DNA of 64,000 nucleotides from positions 25,958,908 through 26,022,907 of the forward strand of contig OY759219.1 of the NCBI GenBank assembly GCA_963662175.1, written 5' to 3'. Within the stretch, counting starts at the first letter, position 1. Each line of letters opens with the position of its first letter. Below the pieces are notes generated by a model. That model was not told the DNA's origin, did no database searches, and was given only the letters and a program-made list of their open reading frames with translations. Source of the stretch: Aradus depressus (Eukaryota; Arthropoda; Insecta; Hemiptera; Aradidae). The position numbers were made by a program, and so were the translations under genes. Below, piece after piece: positions 10,414-20,238 of the stretch.

Positions 10414-11093
10414 TACTTTATAGATTTATTTTTAAACCCTACCCAATTTTATGCTGAAAAGAGAGTTATTTAATTTACAAATTAGCACCATTTTTTTTTT
10501 TTTTTAGAAAATGTTAATGGCAGGATTTTATTTTTAAATGTTTTTACTGCACGAAATCCGGGCTCTAGTTATTAGCAACAGGCCATCGTAATCTCAGCCG
10601 TAAGCCGGCGAACATGCACAATTATTTGAAATCTCTGTTCAAGATTTCCAAAGATAATATCTATTTAATTGAAGATTCTCTTGATAACATCCCAAGCTGA
10701 GTAAATATTTGAAATTGATAAGAGCTTCCATAATGGGAAATAGATTCGTTCAGGGATTTACATTTTAGTATATTAGACAAAAACGGCTTATCTAATTTTA
10801 AAATATTTGTCTTTTTTTTTTTCTTTTTAACAAAATTGCAGTTTGTCGCTCTGGAAGTGAGAAGTGGAAGAATAGTGTACATAATTTACCTCTGATCGGT
10901 CATTAACTGATGGTCTGATTGTCATGGACTTTCACATGTAGTATTTTTAAAGGCGAAATAGAAAAATACACTATGTGAGATCTCAAAAATTTGAACGGGT
11001 GAGGGGAAGGGGCTAAGCATAAAAATAATACTGACTCATTAAAGGTAATCGGATTCTCATGAAATTTCACATGTAGTAGTAGTAACTACGTAT
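10414..11093. other. Unassigned; contains a duplicated short word
   Basis: TTTCACATGTAGTA occurs near 10929 and 11075, each after a TCATG(G/A)A word, so this may be part of an old element leading into the 33-bp array. A minus frame at 10661-10882 has no recognisable features. Confidence 0.35.
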
Positions 11094-11372
11094 TAGCTGT
11101 GGTGCCCAGCGTTCCTGGGGCCCGCCGTTGCAAGGTACATACTAGCTGTGGTGCCCAGCGTTTCTAACTACGTACTAGTTCTGGGGTCCGCCGTTGCAAA
11201 GCACATACTAGCTGTGGTCACAAGCGTTCTTAAGTACGCACTGGCTAGGACGTCCAGTGATGCTAAGTATTCACTAGCTGTGGTTTCCGCCGTTGAATGG
11301 CGCGTACTAGCTATGGTGCCTAGGGGTCCTAAAAACTTGCTAGCTGGAATGTCTGCCGTTGAAGGACTATAA
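11094..11372 (+). repeat. 33-bp degenerate tandem repeat (11-codon period)
   Basis: Roughly eight units built on TACTAGCTGTGGTGCCCAGC plus a 13-bp remainder, alternating with CCGCCGTTGC-type variants. Because 33 is divisible by three, a 74-codon plus frame (11148-11372) contains an 11-residue periodic pattern (e.g. KYALARTSSDA, KYSLAVVSAVE). No initiation context or neighbouring exon supports translation. Confidence 0.7.
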
Positions 11373-11464
11373 GCATTATTCCGTATGAATAATTGAAAAT
11401 TATAACATCATGAATGTACTGTTGAAGAATTGAATAGGATTCGAACGAGAGATATTAGGAGAAA

Positions 11465-11505
11465 AGTGAAAGTTCCCCGGGCAACGCCGGGTATTACTGC
11501 TACTA
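11465..11505 (+). repeat. GC-rich hairpin resembling a transposon end
   Basis: CCCCGGGCAACGCCGGGTAT forms a CCGG/CCGG stem with a GCAACG-type loop, followed by ACTGCTACTAC. A related hairpin at 26351 ends GGGCTAGT. Hairpins a few bases before CTAG-T are typical of Helitron 3' ends; here the terminal CTAG is not intact. Confidence 0.35.
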
Positions 11506-11679
11506 CATAATAAGACAATGTGATACATATTAAATAAATGTCTTGGATGTTGAAAGAGAAATCATTCAATAATGACACTCCATTATCTTGTTATTACGGA
11601 TGAGAAATAAATATTAAAAATATATATTAAAAAAAAATAGATGAAAAAGATACATAAAACGTTTGTAGATGATTAGTCT

Positions 11680-12024
11680 TCAATCCACTAGTAGGTCTCG
11701 AGGCCATTGCCACCTCAGTCTCCGAACATGAACATTAGTAAGGGTACTTGTGGCAACTCTGCGGACTAAAGAATTAGGGTGAAAGGAAAGGATAGAATAG
11801 AATTTTCTTTAGCGGATTTAATTACATCCCTTACAAAGGGAATCTGCAGGTCATTGTGAAGGATAGCATTAGAGACGTAGAATGGAGCGTTTGTGATTTT
11901 ACGAAGGATACGGGATTGTAGGGTTTGGATTCTATAAGAATTCGAAGGTTGAGTTGAACCCCGGAGTTCAGCTCCATAGGTCCATGTTGGCTTCAGTAAT
12001 TGGTTGTAAATGACACTCTTATGA
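11680..12024 (-). pseudogene. Jockey-type LINE ORF2 C-terminal fragment
   Basis: A start-less minus frame of about 88 codons (LLKPTWTYGAELRGS, then RILRKITNAPFYVSNA and HNDLQIPFVRDVI) matches the region after the reverse transcriptase in Jockey-clade LINEs. It then hits a stop; after a frame change the terminal LRWQWPRDLL-type motif is readable up to the stop at 11680. It is thus 5'-truncated and frameshifted. It resembles the fragments at 16785-17755 and 30040-30280 but is a different copy or subfamily. Confidence 0.8.
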
Positions 12025-12795
12025 GAATTCCATGGATTTTCATATTAATTTCATACTGATTTTCAGTTGGGTATATGAAAGTCACCCTCAGATCTACTGT
12101 TCAATTACAATACATGTGACATCTTCATTTCAAATTTCAATAACATGCACTAAATTGCTACAATTCGTTTCTGCATTTTAGAGTTGACAAATTTCCTGTC
12201 ACATTCATACAAACTCACAGAAAGACATCGAGAATGGTCAAATAACGTTCAGTAAAATTCAATTTGAAAACTCGTTCTCGGATTTTCGCGCGATTACTGT
12301 ATTACCTTATACAAAAGGTATAAGAAAGTAAAAAATAAAATAAATAAGAAATCCACGAAGATTTATAAAACAATGAAATAAGGCTAGCAGAAAAATTGAG
12401 GTCTCTTCTCTTCTTCTTATTTATGAGAGATGTAAAACCATCTTTTAAAGATGGCGGGCGCGGAAGGGATCAGGATCAGTCAGGGATTTGTGGTATTGTA
12501 TGCTGACGATTTACCAATCCTTTGGGATCTCATGGAGGAGCATACAATACTAAATATATATTTTATCCTGAAAATCCCTTCGAATAAAAAACAATTTTAC
12601 AGAACTCACGTTTCCTTGTAGTAGGCAAATTAAGCAAATCTTATATGATGTAAAAAATACACATATTGTAAATATAGTAATGCTCTAGAATTAATTATTA
12701 TTTTTTTAGAAAGAGAATCGCTGAAGTGTTGAGTTAAAATGTTGAATTTAAATATAAAAGAGCAGTTAGGACATTAGTAAATTAATTAGTGAATA
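12025..12795. other. AT-rich; holds a family C end motif and a small inverted repeat
   Basis: At 12270-12310 the sequence reads CTCGTTCTCGGATTTTCGCG, then CGATTAC, the minus-strand form of the family C end seen at 62725. GGTATTGTATGCT (12492) and AGCATACAATACT (12538) are inverted repeats about 35 bp apart. A YADD-like peptide lies between them but is too short to call. Confidence 0.4.
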
Positions 12796-12809
12796 TAAAT
12801 ATATAAAAA

Positions 12810-13156
12810 GAGGGCGCCGGTAGCTCAGTGGTATGCGTGCTTGCCTTCTGAGCTCAAGATCGTGGGTTCGAAACCCGACCGAGGCCTTTTAGTTTATTTT
12901 ATTTGGGAGGTAAAATAAACTTAAGCACGCCGTCCTTCGGATGGGACGTTAAGCGATGGTCCCGAGACTGTACGATGTCAGGTACTCGTTAAAGACCCTT
13001 GCCCTAGATGAATAAAAATTTAGGGTAGGCAAAATTTAGGACTCCCACAGTAGAGTCGGGCTCATGTCCACCAGAGTGACGAAAGAGCGCTCTGGTAGTA
13101 GGCGATATGACCTCGTAGTTAAAGCCCGGGCATGAGTCATAAAACCTAACCTAACC
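12810..13156 (+). mobile_element. SINE-A, full length
   Basis: Complete head, body and CCTAACCTAACC tail. A perfect 14-bp TSD, TAAATATATAAAAA, lies at 12796-12809 and 13157-13170. This copy is close to the consensus of the family in the window and is a good reference copy. Confidence 0.93.
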
Positions 13157-13246
13157 TAAATATATAAAAAATAAATCATTCGCTTTTGTTAAAAATGAAT
13201 GTAGAATAATAGACGATCGAAACAAATGCCGATGGATACGCTGTTT

Positions 13247-13410
13247 TCAGGGGCGTAGCCAGGATTTTGAGCAGGGGGGGGGGGGCGCAAAGTTAGGCTA
13301 CGAGGATGGGGGTATAATCTCCCGGGGGCTTAGCCCGCAGTTTCCATGGTTAGCGTTGCAGACTTTTTGTTATTAATTTGGGAGACTCGGACCTCTAGAA
13401 GCTTTTATAC
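13247..13410 (+). repeat. GGGGCGTAGCC element (hAT-like end), copy 1
   Basis: Starts CAGGGGCGTAGCCAGGATTT, followed by GAGCAGG and a G run, then GGTTAGCGTTGCAGAC, TTTTTGTTATTAATTTGG and ACCTCTAGAAGCT. The same order recurs at 60222-60365. CAGGGGCGTAGCC resembles ends of non-autonomous hAT elements in invertebrates; the opposite end was not located. Confidence 0.5.
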
Positions 13411-14200
13411 TTTATAAGTTTATTAATAAATATATTGTGACCATGCTTGGATGGCTAACTCTTAAAATTTACTTAAACTTACTGAGCTTGATTTATTTAA
13501 TAAAAAATAATAAAAAACCTTGCATGCTGTAATCAGATCATTTGGTGTCTCTGGTGATATATTATCTTAAAGGGATGGATTCTGGTGCGTGCGGCTTCGC
13601 TCTCTTCTTAGGGGGATGGCTTCTGGTGTGTGCGACTATTTCCAATTCCTGGCATCTCTCTCTCTCTTACCACAGGCCCACCATTTCACTCTTCTCACTA
13701 ATAACTTTTTATTGTCTATTCACTCCACATCCTCATTTTTACACTGTCTACTCCTCCACCAGAATGGTCCAACCTCGATCACTCTCTCACCTCGACAACC
13801 TGTCTCTCTGACTGCTCAAACTAGACGACCATCTTTCCTCGTGGGCCATACACACCACTTGTGACAATTCTGATTGGCTAAAAATATCAATTATGCCCTT
13901 CAAATCATATTTTTCCTTACTTAGGCCTATTATGATAATTACATTTTTTTTTTTTTTTTTTCATACATCTTCTCTATATCAACTTCAATAATTATTCTAA
14001 TATATAAGATGATTACACAATTTTAATTCTAATTAAACATCCAATTTGTAACCTTGGTATAACCTCTCCTTTTCTTTATCTCTATGATTTGACGTGTGGG
14101 GCGTGGCACATGCCCAACACTCCCTCTTCTTACAGAACCTCTTACATAATTGTATGTGACGTTAAACGAACCGTCACAATATATATTATACTTTTATTAA
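13411..14200. other. Unassigned; two overlapping plus frames
   Basis: Frames at 13542-13811 and 13589-13864 overlap in different phases over a C/T-rich stretch (ACTCCTCCACC, CTCACCTCGACAACC) and show no domain. Possibly the 3' end of a degenerate element. GGGATGG...TCTGGTG(C/T)GTG(C)G is duplicated at 13570 and 13611. Confidence 0.35.
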
Positions 14201-14202
14201 AA

Positions 14203-14310
14203 AGTATATGCTTGATGAAGACACATAGGAACGTCCAGAAATGTCGTCGTGAAAAAGACACTTCCGGAAAAGTTATAAAACATTTCATAAAAACTACCGT
14301 TAAGCTAGTT
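14203..14310 (+). repeat. Repeat E terminal module
   Basis: CTTGATGAAGACAC...CAGAAATGTCGTCGTGAAAA and then GACACTTCC match the module at 61648-61730 (CTTGAAGAAAGG...CGAAATGTTGTCGTGAAAA, CACTTCAAGACAAG) and a more diverged one at 48196. It may be the 3' end of a retroelement of unknown class. Confidence 0.45.
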
Positions 14311-14311
14311 A

Positions 14312-14356
14312 GTAGATCATAATATGATGTCGTAGTTAAAGCCCGAGCATGAATCA
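14312..14356 (+). mobile_element. SINE-A 3' scrap
   Basis: ATATGATGTCGTAGTTAAAG followed by CCCGAGCATGAATCA corresponds to the last 40 bases of the SINE-A body. Followed by a (TA)n run at 14361-14392. Confidence 0.6.
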
Positions 14357-14498
14357 ATCAATATATATATATATATATATATACAATATACACAATATAT
14401 TTATATGTAAAAATGAATGAATAAATTAATTTAAACAAATAAAAATAAAATAAAATGATAATAAAAATATATATATTTTTTTAAAAGAAACTAATATA

Positions 14499-14844
14499 GG
14501 TTAGGTTAGGTTTTATGACTCATGCCCGGGCTTTAACTACGAGGTCATATCGCCTACTACCAGAGCGCTCTTTCGTCACTCTGGTGGACATGAGCCCGAC
14601 TCTACTGTGGGAGTCCTAAATTTTGCCTACCCTAAATTTTTATTCATCTAGGGTAGGGGTCTTTAACGAGTACCTGACATCGTACAGGCTCGGGACCATC
14701 GCTTAACGTCCCATCCGAAGGACGGCGTGCTTAAGTTTATTTTACCTCCCAGATAAAATAAACTAAGGGCCTCGGTCGGGCTACGAACCCACGACCTTGA
14801 GCTCAGAAGTCAAGCACGCATACCACTGAGCTACCGGCGCCCTC
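14499..14844 (-). mobile_element. SINE-A, full length
   Basis: Minus-strand complete copy with tail GGTTAGGTTAGG and intact head. A perfect 12-bp TSD, GAAACTAATATA, lies at 14487-14498 and 14845-14856. Opposite in orientation to the copy at 12810, 1.3 kb away. Confidence 0.93.
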
Positions 14845-14856
14845 GAAACTAATATA

Positions 14857-15428
14857 TGAATAATAAAAAGTATATAGAAATTCATGTTGTGGCCATATCA
14901 CATATGATATATTTTTCATTAAAATTGGGAGAGATTATTATTACGGAAACGTACCTTTGTTGTGCTATTTTGATGTCAAAGAAAAAGACATAATTAAATT
15001 AATTGACAATTTCTTGTTTTTGTTTTGTCCAATTATGGTCCATTGTTCGCTTTGTATTTGAGGATGAACGATGAAACTTATACAAAACTCTGTATAACAC
15101 GCTGTGCGCTAATGAACTTTAATTTAGAATTTAAGTACTCCTCTTAAACTTATTAACGATCCGTGTCCTTTGTAGGAGATTAAAAAGACGAAATAATGAA
15201 ATGATAAAATCATTTAAAAAACTGAATAATTATATTTTTTATATTTTTCTTCTTTATTTTACTTTCTTATTCTTTAGTAAAAGGAAGTATTGTAATCTTG
15301 CGAAAATCTGAGATCGAGTTTTTAACAGGATTCAATGTTTTTCCTGAAAACGTTTTGACTATTTGTTTGTTTATTGTATGTATATGTGATCGGTCTTTTG
15401 TGAGCTGTCTTTAACTCAGAAATGAATA
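14857..15428. other. AT-rich; family C end motif at 15285-15320
   Basis: GTATTGTAATCTTGCGAAAATC followed by TGAGATCGAG (plus strand) matches the family C end at 62725. The rest is unassigned. Confidence 0.4.
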
Positions 15429-15430
15429 TA

Positions 15431-15809
15431 CAGTAGACTCTCCCTTATCCGGCGTTCTATTAACCGGCGCGCTCCCTTATCCGGCGCTCGCAAAATAATA
15501 TCAAATTTGTTAAACTAAAATTAACATTCAATTATTAGATTATATGAGCCAAATGTATTTACGAGCACATTATAATTCCGTAACTCACGAATCTTTTATG
15601 TACTTTTATTAGTAAATCTATGTTCAGTACGTACATATTTGTCAATTTAATAGATGTTATCAACAAAATACATACATGTTTTATTCCTTAGCTCACCTAA
15701 AAACACTTTTTTTATCCTTTAATTGATATATTTTTTCTCAATAATTGATAATTTCCTTTATCCGGCGTCACGTCGGTCCCGGCAACGCCAGATAAGGCAG
15801 CGTTTACTG
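15431..15809 (+). mobile_element. pogo/Tigger-type MITE
   Basis: Flanked by TA on both sides (15429-15430 and 15810-15811). Terminal repeats: CAGTAGACTCTCCCTTATCC on the left and, read inverted, CAGTAAACGCTGCCTTATCT on the right, about 20 of 24 positions matching. The interior (e.g. AAATTTGTTAAACTAAAATT, CCTTAGCTCACCTAAAAACA) matches the larger pogo relic at 26770-27818, so this is a deletion derivative without transposase. A 60-codon frame at its right end is not a gene. Confidence 0.85.
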
Positions 15810-15811
15810 TA

Positions 15812-16050
15812 CTTAGTTATCGTGAGTCATTCCCGGGCTTTAACTACAAAGTCATATCGCCTACTACCAGAACGCTCTTTCCTTTCGTCGCTCTCATGGA
15901 CATGAGCCTGTCTACTAAGATAGTCACAGGCTCAGGACCATCGCTTAACGTTCCATACTCATGTTCACGTTCCAGAAAAACAACCTAAAGGCCTCAGCCG
16001 GGCTTCGAACCCGCAATCTTAAGCTCAATAGGTTAGCACGCATTATCCTA
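15812..16050 (-). mobile_element. SINE-A, diverged and internally deleted
   Basis: Minus strand: tail-side body (GAGTCATTCCCGGGCTTTAAC, ACTACCAGAACGCTC), a deleted middle, then head remnants (GGCTTCGAACCCGCAATC). Starts directly at the TA flank of the pogo MITE. Older than the TSD-bearing copies. Confidence 0.75.
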
Positions 16051-16247
16051 ATCAAAATGATGAAGTTTTACATGAAGATGTCATATGTGCTAACTTTGAT
16101 TTGATGAAATTTTCGCTAAAGTCGGACGAAAATTGTGGTCATTTACGTGTCTAAATACATTGTACAAGATACTGATTATATTTACAATTTAATCAATAAT
16201 ATCTAAAAAATAATAGTTGTAGTGAATACTAAATGTCACACTTTATA

Positions 16248-16779
16248 GGGTGGAACGAAAATGGCCTTTTAAATTTTTTTTTAGTTATTAGTTTGGTAAT
16301 AGTGGAGAAAAGTTGCATTTTAAGGTCAAAAAGAATTTTAAAAAAAATTGGTTGCAATACTACAACATCTTGAGGTGCCGCAAAGAGCTTAAAGTTTGTA
16401 AAAAAATTGAAAAATTTTAAACTTTGATAAATTATTTTTTATGAATTTCTCGTACATATAATGTTACAAAAGATGGTTTTAAATACATATATAAGCATTA
16501 GAATTGGAAAAAATTATTAATTATAAAATATAATAAAAAAAAAAAATATTTTGTAATGTCAAACTTTGTATTTGTTACTTCTGTATCCTTAATGATTACA
16601 AATGTTACAGCTGCAAAATGTTTGTTTCTACTTCATTGCCACATTAAACTGGTCCTTGCGGCACCTCAAGACCTACTCCAATATTTTTCAAATTTTTTAT
16701 TTATCTTGTCTACACTAAAAGGCAACTTTTCCGCGCTATTCCAAATTAAAAATCAAAAGGTGATTTCTCCGTTCCACCC
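16248..16779. mobile_element. TA-flanked fold-back MITE (GGGTGGAACG ends)
   Basis: Ends GGGTGGAACG and CGTTCCACCC are inverted, with TA on each side (16246-16247, 16780-16781). Inner arms also pair: CTTGAGGTGCCGCAAAGAG faces CTTGCGGCACCTCAAG, and AGAAAAGTTGCATTTTA faces AAAAGGCAACTTTTC. Total 532 bp. Target and structure fit a Tc1/mariner-type MITE. The 103-codon frame at 16556-16867 is a chance frame running into the next element. Confidence 0.75.
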
Positions 16780-16784
16780 TAATG

Positions 16785-17755
16785 AGTATGCCTCTGGGCT
16801 CAATATTAGCCCCCCCTATTATACTCCATGTACACCTTCGACTTACCCACCGACCCTCTCACATTAACAGCCACATACGCAGATGACACCGCCATTCTAG
16901 CCTCTCACACAGATCCTCACACCACTTCACTCATACTACAGCAACACCTCAACGAAATTGAAGTTTGGAGTAAATCTTGGAAAATTAAATTTAACACCAC
17001 AAAATGTCAACACGTAACATTCGCTCTCCGCCGTGGTGACTGCCCCCCAGTATTCCTTGAAAACCGGCCATTACCTTCATACCTCTTCCGTAAAATATTT
17101 ACGATTAACCCTCGATAGAAGGCTGACTTGGAACCCTTACATTCGGACGACACGACTCACACTAGACCGGCGACTTAGACTATTGTACAGTATTTTGAAT
17201 AGGCGTTCTAAATTATCTACTCGACAAAAACTAAATTGTTATACCTATCTTCTCCGACCTCTCTGGACCTGTGGCTTACAAATATATGGTACAGCCAAGA
17301 CTTCGAACATCAAAAGAATACAGGTATTTCAATCCAAGACTCTCCGACTGATCACGCAATGCCCACCATACGTTAACAACAAGACTTTACACCACGACTT
17401 GAACGTCACATCCATAGACACAACCATTAAACATTTATAACAACGTTTCTACACCAAAATTTACTTACACACCAATCCAGAAGTTCGCAAAATCTTAAAT
17501 ACAAATTTACCTCACAATCCCCCAAGAAGATTAAAAAGAGTTTGGCATAGAGATCTCCTGGTATGAAGTGATGTCATGAGGGTTCACCGCTGGGTGTTTT
17601 TCCTCTCTCAAGCCTTCCATGTCATATTTTTTTTTATTATTATTTTTTTTTTTTATATATTTGTATTATATTTGTTTAGCATATGTCAGTCCAGCCGCTG
17701 GTTGTGCATTTTTTGCATAGTTGTGGCTTGAGAAAAAAAAATACAAAAAAAAAAA
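16785..17755 (+). pseudogene. 5'-truncated Jockey-type LINE, reverse transcriptase to poly(A)
   Basis: Contains RT block 4 (GSILAP at about 16796), a one-base frameshift, then the catalytic box YADDT at about 16875 (ATYADDTAILASHTD), followed by the thumb-side region (KTLRLITQCPPYVNNKTLH) and a C-terminal PPRRLKRVWHRDLL motif. At least two frameshifts and an internal stop near 17438 break it; part of LTLDRRL is duplicated at 17105-17175. A T-rich 3' UTR and an A-rich tail (17733-17755) end it. The endonuclease and first RT blocks are absent. No TSD was found; it abuts the MITE ending at 16779. Confidence 0.88.
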
Positions 17756-18086
17756 TTGAAATTCTTTCGAATTGTGAGATAAATTAAAAACATCCGGAAT
17801 CACTTCTTGAGTTCAGTTTTTTTAGAAGTACTTTAATTACGCGAAAACTTGTCCTTTCGGAAATGTGGTTCCTACCTAAAATGTTCCTCATTAAATTGCC
17901 AACAGTCATTGCGTACGCAATCGGACCTATATAAACTAAGTAATAGCACTCCAAAGGTCTTATTAAAAATAGTAAAATATAGTGAAAAAATAAAAGATAT
18001 GTTATGTGACCAAGAAAGGACTTTCTTATACCAACCAATTTTTTACAGGTCACTCTCTTTCTTCCGTCCCACTCTCAAATTCATTT

Positions 18087-18421
18087 AGGTTTAGGTTTTA
18101 TGACTCATGCCCGGGCTTTAACTACGAGGTCATATCGCCTACTACCAGAGCGCTCTTTCGTCACTCTGATGGACATGAGCCCGACTCTACTGTGGGAGTC
18201 CTAAATTTTGCCTACCCTAAATTTTTATTCACTTAGGGGTCTTTAACGAGTACCTGATATCATACAGGCTCGGGACCATCGCTTAACGTCCCATCCGAAG
18301 GACGGCGTGCTTAAGTTTATTTCACCTCCCAGATAAAATAAACTAAGGGCCTCGGTCGGGTTTCGAACCCACGACCTTGAGCTCAGAAGACAAGCACGCA
18401 TACCACTGAGCTACCAGCGCC
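18087..18421 (-). mobile_element. SINE-A, full length, inside an FB arm
   Basis: Complete minus-strand copy. A perfect 15-bp TSD, CTCTCAAATTCATTT, lies at 18072-18086 and 18422-18436. The target word is the conserved inner FB arm. One head difference is seen (CCAGCGCC instead of CCGGCGCC on the plus strand). Confidence 0.93.
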
Positions 18422-18445
18422 CTCTCAAATTCATTTCAATGCAAC

Positions 18446-19937
18446 TGTAATATAAACAAGCCCGTTGCCAAGACAACGGATTTAGAAGCCACTATACATT
18501 TATTTTAAACCGAATTTAGAAGACGAAATCAAAGTAAAAGAAGAAAGAAAATTAAGAAAGAAGAAAAGAAAATGGAAATCTGAAGAACAAAACAAGTTTG
18601 AAAAGAAATAAAATACAGTAAAAGTAAAGAAAAGGTAGTTTTAGGCCTAACCTTACAGTTATCAACAAACATTTTAAATAATAATTACAAGATCCACCGA
18701 CTTCAAAAGGAAACTAAATTTTCAGAAGGGATTAATTTAGCACCCAGAAACAAAATGAAACAGCTAAAAAGAGAAGGAATGAAGAAAATTTCAGGAATTT
18801 ATAAGCAAAATTAAGAAAAGGTCAATAATTAAAAAACGAGTCGGTAGAAAGTTGTGAAAATTTTTAGGAAAAGACAGTTAATTATTAAGAAAAGATTAAA
18901 GAAGAAAAAGAAGAGAAAAACTGCCCACATCAGAAAAAAAAGCCAGTAGTAAATTTTGAAGAAACGGTCAGTTCTAAAATACATCGAATCAACTAGGCCG
19001 GATCCCATCTGAAATAATACAAGTGATCCGAAAGTGTATACCACAAACTTTAAACACTGTTTTCGAGAAATGAAGAAGGCAAAATTAAAAAGAAAAGTTA
19101 CAGAAAATTAAGATGACAATTTAGAAAAGAGAAGAAACGGAAGAAAGGAGAGAAAACACCAAAAAATATTAATATTTAGAAGTAAAACAAGAGACAACAG
19201 AAAAAAGAAACTCGAATTTGCTACCCATAATTCCGTGCGGAGGCAGTTTAGTCAGTCTATGCTGGGTCCTGGTAGAGGTGGAACCGTTGAAAGACTGGTC
19301 TCTGTTTTTTTTGTTAAAATATGTGAAAAGTAGTGAGTAAACAATTAAAAGTGAGTAAAAGTGACCGGTAAAAGATTGAAGGGATGTGGAGAGAGTGTGG
19401 ACTCCAGTTTTTATGTTAAAAAGTAAAATTTATTGTATATATGTTTCAAGTGTGACGTCACCAAGGTATGATCCATTTTTTTTGTACATATAATTTCTAA
19501 GATGGCCATTTTTAATTTCAAAATTCATAATAGTTTTATTAAAGTTATATTGTTTGTAAATATGTTTTAATTTTCTTTTAACTCCCCATATCTCTCTCAA
19601 TGAAATTCAAATCTCAAAACTCATAGGCCTTGCGAATCAACACCTTTGAGATAAGCGCCAATCATTATCGGGACATAATATTTAATAATCTTAATTTTCA
19701 GAATCACACCGGGAGATTTTTGGATTGGTGCAAGTAACATAGTTTGAAAATTTTACAGAGTTATTTATAACATATGTTTTTCATTTTTTTTTAGAGCTTC
19801 ACTCAACCATAAGGTAAATTATTTATTTTTGAAATTTTAGATTTGATTAACTTAAATTTTTTATTATTCAAAATTTTATTCATTTTTTAATTTATTGTGA
19901 AAGGCAACAAATAAAAATATTTTATAAAAACCTTTCA
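18446..19937 (+). repeat. 5' LTR
   Basis: 1492 bp, TG...CA. The first 700 bp are strikingly purine-rich on this strand (AAGAAAG, GAAGAAAAG tracts). Differences from the 3' LTR by inspection: G/T near 18634, G/A near 18851, G/A near 19200, T/C near 19554 and A/G near 19739. The open frames at 18829-19044 here and 23978-24193 in the other LTR (minus) are the complement of purine tracts, not genes. Confidence 0.95.
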
Positions 19938-19940
19938 TTA

Positions 19941-19958
19941 TGGCATCTCCTTGTGAGG
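19941..19958 (+). other. Candidate primer-binding site
   Basis: TGGCATCTCCTTGTGAGG begins three bases after the 5' LTR. TGG complements a tRNA CCA end, as in most LTR elements. I could not match it to a specific tRNA from memory. Confidence 0.5.
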
Positions 19959-20238
19959 ATAATTTCTTGTTTTTTTTATTTTGCATTCTTTGATCAATAA
20001 ATAACTCGCATAGAGTCAACGAAACATTTTCTTTAATAACGATTAAATAAGCCTAAAGTTGCATTATAAGTAAAATCAGAAAAACAAGGCCATGAGGAGA
20101 TTTGAGTTCCGTTTGGAGAGAGGGGAATATACCACATGAAATTTTGTTTATATACATATAAAAATATTGAACCAACATTTTTTACATTCATATTGAAAAT
20201 TTTTTTTTGAATTCGAGATATTAAAGTTATTATTTAAA

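Noticed and set aside
12490..12550. A YADD-like peptide (VVLYADDLPILWD)
   Set aside because: Only about 19 codons, no neighbouring RT blocks, and it overlaps a small inverted repeat. Probably chance, though a very old RT relic cannot be excluded.
13542..13864. Two overlapping 90-codon plus frames with a hydrophobic stretch
   Set aside because: Different phases over a C/T-rich segment, no family recognised. Compositional.
16556..16867. 103-codon plus frame before the Jockey RT
   Set aside because: It starts inside the fold-back MITE and runs out of frame into the LINE. No protein similarity.
18829..19044. Hydrophobic 71-codon minus frame, repeated at 23978
   Set aside because: It is the complement of the purine-rich LTR segment (runs of F and L). 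Presence in both LTRs follows from LTR duplication, not conservation.
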